Origin: Oxalobacteraceae bacterium UBA6704 | GTDB lineage: Bacteria > Pseudomonadota > Gammaproteobacteria > Burkholderiales > Burkholderiaceae_D | Length of the DNA stretch: 5,948 bases | Assembly: GCA_002454505.1 (NCBI GenBank) | Contig: DKJA01000072.1 | Coordinates: 1-5,948, forward strand | Direction of reading: 5' to 3' | Part shown: positions 1-4,993 of the stretch, in pieces | Numbering within the stretch: position 1 is the first letter of the stretch | Layout: the number at the start of each line of letters is the position of its first letter | Translations under genes and position numbers: made by a program | The notes under the pieces: generated by a model | The model's database searches: none | What the model was told of the DNA's origin: nothing | What the model saw: the letters and a program-made list of their open reading frames with translations, nothing else

Positions 1-49
1 CGAGCGGCGAGCGGCGAGCGGCGGGCGGCGGGCGGCGGGCGGCGGGCGG
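1..49. repeat. Heptamer tandem repeat, seven perfect copies at the left edge
   Basis: Three copies of CGAGCGG (1-21) are followed by four copies of CGGGCGG (22-49) in exact register. The array starts at the first base of the window, so its true length is unknown. The two variants differ at one base and are sorted into blocks, as expected from slippage expansion of a minisatellite. Confidence 0.9.
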
Positions 50-88
50 GTCGAATATGGCGGTTCCACATCGAACGGTGGCGGGAAT

Positions 89-104
89 ACACAGTGCCCT
101 GTGT
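89..104. repeat. Short dyad ACACAG-TGCC-CTGTGT
   Basis: A perfect 6-bp inverted repeat with a 4-base loop lies in the gene-free left end. It could be an operator or small hairpin. There is no T-tract on either side, so it is not called a terminator. Confidence 0.3.
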
Positions 105-118
105 CCGAAAAACCGCAT

Positions 119-237
119 TTACTAAAACCTGCGATCTCCTGCTCCCTTTCGATAACCCCCGCTGCCTCGCGATACCTTGTGATATCCAGTACTACAAACA
201 TCGAGGTTCAACAGTTTCAGAAAGGAAGTTTTAGTAA
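119..237. repeat. Spaced 10-bp inverted repeat TTACTAAAAC / GTTTTAGTAA
   Basis: The arms are 119-128 and 228-237, perfectly complementary, enclosing 99 bases of less GC-rich, apparently non-coding DNA. It could be the ends of a small non-autonomous element, a pair of regulator half-sites, or chance. No target-site duplication was found beside the arms. Confidence 0.4.
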
Positions 238-330
238 GCGTCAGTGCGTTGTAGCAGTGGTTCGCAGCAGATAGCAGGAATCAGAAAATCCGCTTTTTCG
301 GGCTACCCCCACCATGTCTCCCGCGGGCAG

Positions 331-355
331 TTCTGCATCTTCTGCATCTTCTGCA
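331..355. repeat. 9-base tandem repeat TTCTGCATC, 2.8 copies, next to the MFS stop
   Basis: TTCTGCATC occurs at 331-339 and 340-348, then TTCTGCA at 349-355. It begins two bases past the MFS stop codon (360-358, minus strand), so it lies in the transporter's 3' untranslated region. It is a short, perfect, probably slippage-made repeat, and no function is evident. Confidence 0.85.
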
Positions 356-357
356 GT

Positions 358-1566
358 TCAGGTCGCCGCGGCCGCAGCTGCCTCATTGCGCTCGACCGCC
401 AGCGAAATCGCCAGCACGACGATGCCGCCCAGCGCCAGCACGGCGCCGACCAGTCCCGTCGAGCGCAGGCCCATGCCGGCCGCGATGGCCATGCCGCCGG
501 CCCAGGCGCCCAGCGCGTTGGCGATGTTGAACGCCGAGTGGTTCAGCGCTGCCGCTACCGTTTGCGCATCGCCCGCCACATCCATCAGCCGCGTCTGCAC
601 GGCCGGCACCACGGCGATGCCGGTACCGATCAGGAACAGGTTCAGGCCGGCCAGCCACAGGTTCGAACTGGTCCACGAGAAGCAGGCCAGCGCCAGCGCA
701 TTCCACACCAGCACGCCGAAGATCGTCGCGGTGCGCGACCGGTCGGCCAGCCAGCCGCCGGCCAGGCTGCCGACGGTCATGCCCACGCCGATCAGGCCCA
801 GCAGCACGGCGATCTGCACCGGCGACGCGTGCGTGATGTCCATCAGCGTCGGCGTCACGTAGGTGTACATGGCGAACATGCCGCCGAAGCCGATCGCCAC
901 CATCATCAGCGTCAGCCACACCTGCAGCCGCCGGAACACGCCCAGCTCGCCGCGCACGCTGGAATTGCCGGCCGCGATATGGGGCAGGAACACCGCCACC
1001 AGCGCCATCGTCAGCAGCGCCAGGCCGCCGACGATGACGAACGTCGAGCGCCAGCCCAGCACCGTGCCCAGCCACGTGGCAAGCGGCACGCCGACGATGT
1101 TGGCGATCGTCAGGCCCAGCATCACGCGGCCGACGGCCTGCGCGCGCTTGTTCGGCGGCACCAGGCCAGCCGCGACGAGCGCCGCCACGCCGAAGTAGGC
1201 GCCGTGCGGAATACCCGCGACAAAACGGGCGACAATCAGCAGGCCCGGCGTGGGCGCCAGCGCGCCGAGGAAGTTCCCGACGGCGAACATCAGCATCAGC
1301 AGCACCAGCATCATCCGGCGCGGCATGCGCGCCATGAAGATCGTGATCAGCGGCGCGCCGATGACAACGCCGAGCGCATAGGCGCTGATCATGTGCCCCA
1401 TCGCGGGCAGCGTCGTGCCCAGGTCGTCCGCCACCAGCGGCAGGATGCTCATCGACGCGAATTCGCCGGTACCGATGGCGAGGCCGCCGACGGCCAGGGC
1501 GAGTTCGGCCAGTCCGGCGCCGCGCGGTGCGACGATGGAGGGAATGTTATTGGTTGGGGCGTGCAT
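358..1566 (-). CDS. MFS transporter, AraJ/YdhP-like (DHA1-type, 12 transmembrane helices)
   Basis: This 402-residue inner-membrane secondary transporter is of the type annotated as arabinose efflux permease or drug:H+ antiporter. About twelve hydrophobic segments can be drawn, at roughly 20-42, 54-76, 84-103, 106-127, 145-167, 172-195, 215-238, 250-272, 280-300, 303-325, 338-362 and 368-391. Family marks are LAIGTGEF in helix 1, a degenerate motif A after helix 2 (GAPLITIFMARMPRRMML), ARFVAGIPHGAYFG in helix 4, the helix 5 antiporter-type segment ANIVGVPLATWLGTVLGWR, and a second motif A copy, GSLAGGWLADRSR, in the C-terminal half. The C-terminus is an alanine run. The ATG at 1566 has no clear Shine-Dalgarno, but an in-frame stop lies at 1620-1618 with no other start between, so this is the most upstream start possible. 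The natural substrate is unknown; family names such as 'arabinose efflux' should not be read literally. Confidence 0.93.
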   Translation of the reverse strand: MHAPTNNIPSIVAPRGAGLAELALAVGGLAIGTGEFASMSILPLVADDLGTTLPAMGHMISAYALGVVIGAPLITIFMARMPRRMMLVLLMLMFAVGNFLGALAPTPGLLIVARFVAGIPHGAYFGVAALVAAGLVPPNKRAQAVGRVMLGLTIANIVGVPLATWLGTVLGWRSTFVIVGGLALLTMALVAVFLPHIAAGNSSVRGELGVFRRLQVWLTLMMVAIGFGGMFAMYTYVTPTLMDITHASPVQIAVLLGLIGVGMTVGSLAGGWLADRSRTATIFGVLVWNALALACFSWTSSNLWLAGLNLFLIGTGIAVVPAVQTRLMDVAGDAQTVAAALNHSAFNIANALGAWAGGMAIAAGMGLRSTGLVGAVLALGGIVVLAISLAVERNEAAAAAAT

Positions 1567-1581
1567 GAAGGTAAACGGAAA

Positions 1582-1612
1582 GGAAAAGCAAAGCCGTGCA
1601 CGATAGCACGGC
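1582..1612 (-). terminator. Terminator-like hairpin in the leader of the MFS gene
   Basis: GCCGTGC (1593-1599) and GCACGGC (1606-1612) form a perfect 7-bp GC-rich stem with a 6-base loop. On the minus strand it is followed directly by TTTGCTTTTCC, a broken T-tract. It sits 27 bases before the MFS start codon at 1566, so it could end upstream transcription or act as a leader attenuator for the transporter. No leader peptide or riboswitch fold was recognised around it. Confidence 0.45.
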
Positions 1613-1637
1613 CGGGGTTATTTTGCTGGGGCTGGGT

Positions 1638-1738
1638 GGGGACTGTCCCCTCGGTTGGGGTTGGTTTTTTTCCGCCAGCCAAAGCAAAGGCAAAGTCAAA
1701 AGCAGCCCCGGGGACAGTCCCTTGCAGGGACAGTCCCC
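1638..1738. repeat. REPIN-like pair of inverted GGGGACNGTCCCC palindromes
   Basis: A palindrome GGGGAC-T-GTCCCC lies at 1638-1650. About 60 bases on, GGGGACAGTCCC (1710-1721), TTGCA and GGGACAGTCCCC (1727-1738) form a double copy. The central base is T on the left and A on the right, so the left and right units face each other as inverted copies. The right pair also folds on itself as a nearly perfect 29-base hairpin. The spacer holds a 7-T run (1665-1671) and a purine-rich CAAAG-repeating stretch (about 1680-1700). Two inverted short palindromes in an intergenic gap match the REPIN layout, mobilised in trans by REP-associated tyrosine transposases. No transposase is in the window. Confidence 0.65.
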
Positions 1739-1749
1739 AGCCAACGCAC

Positions 1750-1796
1750 GGGTCAGGCAGTTATTTCGGGCGGAGCCCGAAATAACTGCCTGACCC
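1750..1796. repeat. Perfect 22-bp inverted repeat with a 3-base loop after the chemoreceptor stop
   Basis: The arms are 1750-1771 and 1775-1796, with the loop GGA at 1772-1774. The stem is perfect and begins GGGTCAGGCAGTTATTTC. It starts 10 bases after the chemoreceptor stop at 1806, so it would form a very strong hairpin at that mRNA's 3' end. No T-run follows on the minus strand (CGTGCGTTGGC comes next), so it is not a classical intrinsic terminator, though it may protect or end the transcript. Its form resembles the dispersed GGGGTCAG...CTGACCCC elements I recall in Oxalobacteraceae genomes, so a mobile REP/MITE-like origin is likely. Confidence 0.8.
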
Positions 1797-1805
1797 CGAT
1801 TCAAC

Positions 1806-3386
1806 TCAACGCAGCAGCAGCGCGCGGCTGGACGATGGTGCGCCATCCAGCTGGAACTTGCCGACCAGCTCTTCCAGCTGGGCGGCCTGCTGGCGCATCG
1901 ATTCGGCGGCGGCGGCCGCTTCTTCGACCAGCGCCGCGTTCTGCTGCGTGGCTTCGTCCATCTGCGCGATGGCCTGGTTGATCTGGTCGATGCCGGCGCT
2001 CTGCTCTTCGCCGGCCAGCATGATGTCGGACATGATCGTCGTCACGCGCTCGACGCTGGTGACGATGTCGCCCATCGTCTGGCCGGCCTTGCCGACCAGC
2101 TGCGTGCCCGCTTCCACCTGCGTCACGGACGCGGTGATCAGCTCCTTGATTTCCTTGGCGGCTGCGGCGGAGCGTTGCGCCAGGTTGCGCACTTCGGAAG
2201 CGACGACGGCGAAGCCGCGGCCCTGCTCGCCCGCGCGGGCCGCTTCGACGGCCGCGTTCAGTGCCAGGATGTTCGTCTGGAAGGCGATGCCGTCGATCAC
2301 GGCGATGATGTCGACGATGCGCTTCGAGCTGGAGCTGATCGTGTCCATCGTGTCGACCACCTGCGACACCAGCTGGCCGCCCTTGCCGGCCACGTCGGAT
2401 GCGGACAGCGCCAGCTGGTTGGCCTGGCGCGCGTTGTCGGCGTTCTGGCGCACGGTGGACGTCAGTTCTTCCAGCGACGAAGCGGTTTCTTCCAGGCTGG
2501 CGGCCTGCTGTTCGGTGCGGCGCGACAGGTCGGCATTGCCGGCGGAGATCTCGCCGCTGGCGGTGGCGATATTGGTGCTGCCGCTGCGCACGCTGTGCAC
2601 GGTGCCGGCCAGCTGCTGCTGCATCTTCGACAGGCCTTCCAGCAGCGTGCCCATTTCATCCTGCGAGTGCACGGTGATGCGGTCGGCCAGGTTGCCGGCG
2701 GCGATCTCGTCGAAATGGCCCAGCGCCTGGTTCAGCGGACGCAGGATGGCGCGCAGCAGCACGATCGTCGAGACGATGATCATGGCGAGGCCCACCACGA
2801 TGGCGGCGGTGAAGCCGGTCAGCGCGCGGTCGAAGAAGGTCTGGCTCTCGGCGTAATGGTCGGCCGCCGATTTCATCTGGTATTCCTCGAGCTTGTTCGA
2901 GGCGGCGTCGAAGGCGCCGAACATCGGCGTCAGGCGCTTCATCGCCAGGTCGTCGATCTTCTCGGCATTCTGTTCGCGGATCGCCTGCATCAGCGCGCGC
3001 AGGCCGTTGTCGATATAAGCGCTGCGCTTGCTGTTCAGGTCCTGCGTCAGCACTGCTTCTTCGGCATCGCGCGGCATGGCCAAGTAGGCCTGGAAGGCCT
3101 TGTCGGCATCCTTGATGAAGCCGTCGGCGCGGGTCAGCGTCTTGTCCAGGTCGGGCGCTTCCGGGTGGAACACGCCGCGGTCGATGACGAAGCGCGACCG
3201 GTTGAGGAAATTCTTCGCTTCGGCCAGCTTCAGCGCGCTGGCCATCTGCTTCTGGTACACGTCCTGCAGTGCGTTGTTGACGGTACGGATCCCGTTGATG
3301 CCCACGCCGCCGATGACGACGATGAGAATACCCAGGAACACCATGCATGCGATCAGGCGCATGCGGATTGTCAGCCGTTTAAGCAT
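1806..3386 (-). CDS. Methyl-accepting chemotaxis protein (Tar/Tsr-like transmembrane chemoreceptor)
   Basis: This 526-residue inner-membrane receptor senses a periplasmic ligand and controls CheA through CheW. TM1 spans about residues 11-33. A helical periplasmic domain of the four-helix-bundle type covers about 34-190, TM2 about 191-213, and HAMP about 214-267. The signalling domain contains methylation-helix sequence TEQQAASLEETASSLEELTS (291-310), the conserved hairpin tip around GIAFQTNILALNAAVEAARA (366-385) with GRGFAVVASEVRNLAQRSA after it, and a second methylation helix near EEQSAGIDQINQAIAQMDEA. Length and order are typical. The C-terminus (SSSRALLLR) lacks an NWETF-type pentapeptide, so there is no visible tether for CheR/CheB, as in many receptors. 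The ATG at 3386 follows AGGGTGA (3399-3393) at about 7 bases, an acceptable ribosome binding site. No other che gene is nearby, and the ligand cannot be predicted from sequence. Confidence 0.96.
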   Translation of the reverse strand: MLKRLTIRMRLIACMVFLGILIVVIGGVGINGIRTVNNALQDVYQKQMASALKLAEAKNFLNRSRFVIDRGVFHPEAPDLDKTLTRADGFIKDADKAFQAYLAMPRDAEEAVLTQDLNSKRSAYIDNGLRALMQAIREQNAEKIDDLAMKRLTPMFGAFDAASNKLEEYQMKSAADHYAESQTFFDRALTGFTAAIVVGLAMIIVSTIVLLRAILRPLNQALGHFDEIAAGNLADRITVHSQDEMGTLLEGLSKMQQQLAGTVHSVRSGSTNIATASGEISAGNADLSRRTEQQAASLEETASSLEELTSTVRQNADNARQANQLALSASDVAGKGGQLVSQVVDTMDTISSSSKRIVDIIAVIDGIAFQTNILALNAAVEAARAGEQGRGFAVVASEVRNLAQRSAAAAKEIKELITASVTQVEAGTQLVGKAGQTMGDIVTSVERVTTIMSDIMLAGEEQSAGIDQINQAIAQMDEATQQNAALVEEAAAAAESMRQQAAQLEELVGKFQLDGAPSSSRALLLR

Positions 3387-3488
3387 TGTTAATCACCCTG
3401 TAATGGGGCCAACACGCGGATGCGGTACCGATGGCCCGTTTTCTAAAAAGAAAATGGCAGCGCAAACGGTTGCCCGCTGCGCCGCCAG

Positions 3489-3507
3489 GTTATTGCATTG
3501 CAACAAC
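3489..3507. promoter_or_regulatory. Second dyad upstream of the chemoreceptor gene, centred on TTGCA-T-TGCAA
   Basis: The 19 bases are symmetric about 3498 with 8 of 9 positions pairing (one A/C mismatch at 3492/3504). The dyad adjoins the -10 element of the candidate sigma-28 promoter and would lie at or just past the transcription start. It could be an operator or a leader hairpin; nothing in the window distinguishes these. Confidence 0.35.
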
Positions 3508-3533
3508 TATCGGTACTTTACCACGCAGGTTTC
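3507..3533 (-). promoter_or_regulatory. Candidate sigma-28 (FliA) promoter for the chemoreceptor gene
   Basis: Read on the minus strand, GAAA (3533-3530), 15 bases, then ACCGATAG (3514-3507) matches the flagellar-sigma consensus TAAA-N15-GCCGATAA at 9 of 12 positions, with the core CCGATA intact and exact spacing. Chemoreceptor genes are commonly transcribed by this sigma factor. It would give a leader of roughly 110-120 bases before the ATG at 3386. The match is imperfect in the -35 and was found by eye. Confidence 0.35.
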
Positions 3534-3546
3534 TGCATGGAAACCT
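3527..3546. promoter_or_regulatory. Operator-like dyad AGGTTTC-N6-GAAACCT upstream of the chemoreceptor gene
   Basis: This is a perfect 7-bp inverted repeat with a 6-base spacer (arms 3527-3533 and 3540-3546), in the intergenic region between the cytochrome c and chemoreceptor genes. Its size fits a dimeric repressor site. It overlaps the -35 element of the candidate flagellar-sigma promoter at 3507-3533. No regulator gene is present in the window, so the binding protein is unknown. Confidence 0.4.
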
Positions 3547-3561
3547 TTATTTTTGAAAGAA

Positions 3562-3591
3562 TGATAACAATAAGACAGCCCCTTTCGGGGG
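3562..3591 (-). terminator. Probable Rho-independent-like terminator after the dehydrogenase operon
   Basis: On the minus strand, about 17 bases after the cytochrome c stop, CCCC-GAAA-GGGG forms a short, all-GC stem with a GNRA-type loop (plus coordinates 3579-3590). It is followed by CTGTCTTATTGTT, a U-rich but interrupted tail. The stem is only 4 bp, so termination efficiency is uncertain. Its place, right after the last gene of the apparent operon and before an independently controlled gene, supports the call. Confidence 0.5.
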
Positions 3592-3607
3592 TGGACTTAC
3601 CGGCAGA

Positions 3608-4978
3608 TTAATGCACCGCATCCTTTTTATCGGCGTGGTCGATCTTCTCCTCGTCCAGCAGCTTGCGGATCTTCGCGACTTGCGAAGCGCTAGCCGCCGG
3701 CGCCTGGTTGCCCCAGTTGTTGCGCACAAACGTCACCAGCTGGGCCGTCTCGTCGTCCGACAGGCGCCATGCGAAGCCGGGCATGCCCAGGTCGGACGGC
3801 GCCTTCTTCGTGTGCGGCAGCTTGCTGCCGTCCAGCACGAGGCGGATCAGCGACGTCGGATCTTCCGACAGCACGGTCGGGTTGCCCGGCAGCGCAGGGA
3901 ACACGATCGCGTTCGACTTGGCGTCGGTGCGGTGGCACGCGGCGCAGTTGTCGACGTACAGCTGGGCGCCGCGGCCGTCCTCGATGCCGGCCTTCAGTGC
4001 CAGCGCCGTCTTGTCGCTGGCGGTGAACGTGCCCTTGTCGTCCGGACCGGGTTTCAGCGACTTCAGGTACGCCGCCATCGCGGACAGGTCGCTGTCCGTC
4101 ATGTGCTGCGTGCTGTGCGCCACGACATCGGCCATCGGCGTGCCGAGCACGGTGGCGTGATCGTTACGCGCTTTCTGCAGCGTGTCGACGATGTCCTTCT
4201 CGCTCCAGCGGCCCAGGCCCGTGCCTTCGTTGCCGCGCAGGTTGACCGCCAGCCAGCCGTCGATGACGGGGCCGCCGGACAGGTAATGCGGCGACGTTTC
4301 GTCCTGCGCCAGTTCCTGCATCGTCGACGAGCGGGGCGTGTGGCAGGCGCCGCAGTGGCCCAGTGCCTGCACCAGGTAGGCGCCGCGCGCCAGCGCTTCG
4401 CTCTGGTACTTGCCGACCGCGATGGTCTCCACCGGCGGCGCGAACGTCTTGCGCCAGATCGACAGCGGCCAGCGGATCGACAGCGGCCAGCGGATGTCGC
4501 TGGTGCGGTTTTCCGATGCCACCGGCTGCACGCCGTGCATGAAGTAGGCGTACAGCGCGCGCAGGTCGCCGTCCGTGATCTTCGCGTACGACGGGTAAGG
4601 CATCGCCGGGTATAGCGTGCCGCCGGCCGGGGTGATGCCGTGGCGCACCGCGCGGTCGAAGTCGTTCAGGCTGTAGTTGCCGATGCCGGTCGCCTTGTCG
4701 GGCGTGATGTTCGAGCTGTACAGCGAGCCGATCGGCGTGGCCATCTTCAGGCCGCCGGCGAACTGCTTGCCGCCCGGTGCCGTGTGGCAGGCGATACAGT
4801 CGGACGCGGTGGCGATGTAGCGGCCCTGCTCGATCAGTTGCGGCGACGGCTGCGCTTCCGCACCGGGGCCGATATTGCGCGTTTCCGTGTGCAGCGACGC
4901 GTAGAGGAAGGCGCCGGCGAAGACCACCACGCCCACGCCGATCACGGTCACCAAGCCTTTTTTAAATGTTTTATTCAT
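3608..4978 (-). CDS. Tri-haem membrane-anchored cytochrome c, electron-transfer subunit of the adjacent GMC dehydrogenase
   Basis: This 456-residue protein resembles the cytochrome c subunits of alcohol, gluconate and sorbitol dehydrogenases, which carry electrons from the flavoprotein to ubiquinone or the terminal oxidase. A hydrophobic stretch at about residues 9-29, after a KxxKK-type basic start, is a signal anchor or signal peptide. Three CXXCH haem-binding motifs are present: CIACH (61-65), CGACH (209-213) and CAACH (345-349). Plausible axial methionines follow each, at Met126 in YPAMPY, Met282 in GTPMADV and Met399 in LGMPGF. Three haem domains and this length are usual for the family. 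The ATG at 4978 is preceded by AGGA (4989-4986) with a 7-base gap, and the flavoprotein stop is only 15 bases upstream, indicating translation from one operon mRNA. The C-terminal 25 residues are charged and Lys-rich. A perfect 18-base tandem duplication encodes IRWPLS twice (residues about 162-173). The exact partner substrate is unknown. Confidence 0.95.
   Translation of the reverse strand: MNKTFKKGLVTVIGVGVVVFAGAFLYASLHTETRNIGPGAEAQPSPQLIEQGRYIATASDCIACHTAPGGKQFAGGLKMATPIGSLYSSNITPDKATGIGNYSLNDFDRAVRHGITPAGGTLYPAMPYPSYAKITDGDLRALYAYFMHGVQPVASENRTSDIRWPLSIRWPLSIWRKTFAPPVETIAVGKYQSEALARGAYLVQALGHCGACHTPRSSTMQELAQDETSPHYLSGGPVIDGWLAVNLRGNEGTGLGRWSEKDIVDTLQKARNDHATVLGTPMADVVAHSTQHMTDSDLSAMAAYLKSLKPGPDDKGTFTASDKTALALKAGIEDGRGAQLYVDNCAACHRTDAKSNAIVFPALPGNPTVLSEDPTSLIRLVLDGSKLPHTKKAPSDLGMPGFAWRLSDDETAQLVTFVRNNWGNQAPAASASQVAKIRKLLDEEKIDHADKKDAVH
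4457..4492 (-). repeat. Two perfect tandem copies of an 18-base unit inside the cytochrome c gene
   Basis: The unit GATCGACAGCGGCCAGCG (plus-strand reading) occurs at 4457-4474 and again at 4475-4492, followed by the first three bases of a third copy. It is in frame and gives the protein segment IRWPLSIRWPLSIW. Relatives, as I recall them, carry a WPL..RWPL pattern at this place, so the protein-level repeat is probably ancestral. Identity at every base is stronger than protein similarity alone requires. Confidence 0.9.
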
Positions 4979-4993
4979 CTTGTTGTCCTGTCC

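Larger units (their letters stand above)
1..357. other. Gene-free left end downstream of the MFS gene
   Basis: I see no supportable coding region, tRNA or rRNA here. The frame opening on the plus strand at 244 is the antisense shadow of the transporter. Besides the heptamer array, the dyad at 89-104, the spaced inverted repeat and the 9-base repeat, the stretch from about 130 to 190 shows several CGATA/TGATA-type words (for example near 149, 170 and 180) without a clean pattern. No convincing terminator follows the MFS stop. Confidence 0.6.

Noticed and set aside
280..310. Possible terminator CCGAAAAAGCGG-ATTTTC after the MFS gene (minus strand)
   Set aside because: Only a 3-bp stem can be formed with a 6-base loop, which is too weak to call.
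1..357. CRISPR array or tRNA in the left-end repeats
   Set aside because: The repeats are 7- and 9-base head-to-tail units without spacers, and no cloverleaf-type sequence was seen.
244..1785. Plus-strand 513-codon open frame antisense to the MFS gene
   Set aside because: Its product is rich in Arg, His, Gln and Ala with no domain or hydrophobic pattern, as expected from the antisense of a GC-rich gene. The minus-strand frame gives a complete, recognisable transporter.
1806..1835. Missing NWETF-type C-terminal pentapeptide in the chemoreceptor as a sign of truncation
   Set aside because: Many full-length receptors lack the pentapeptide, and the signalling domain is complete through the second methylation helix.
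2175..3392. Plus-strand 405-codon open frame antisense to the chemoreceptor
   Set aside because: It has low-complexity His/Arg/Gly/Val composition and is fully explained by the antisense of a well-conserved chemoreceptor coding sequence.
3439..3454. AT-rich dyad TTTTCT-AAAA-AGAAAA in the chemoreceptor leader
   Set aside because: Six mostly A-T pairs in a low-complexity A/T stretch are expected by chance and would fold weakly.
3611..4615. Plus-strand 334-codon open frame antisense to the cytochrome c gene
   Set aside because: It is Arg/Val/Ala-rich shadow translation, while the opposite strand carries three CXXCH motifs in one continuous frame.
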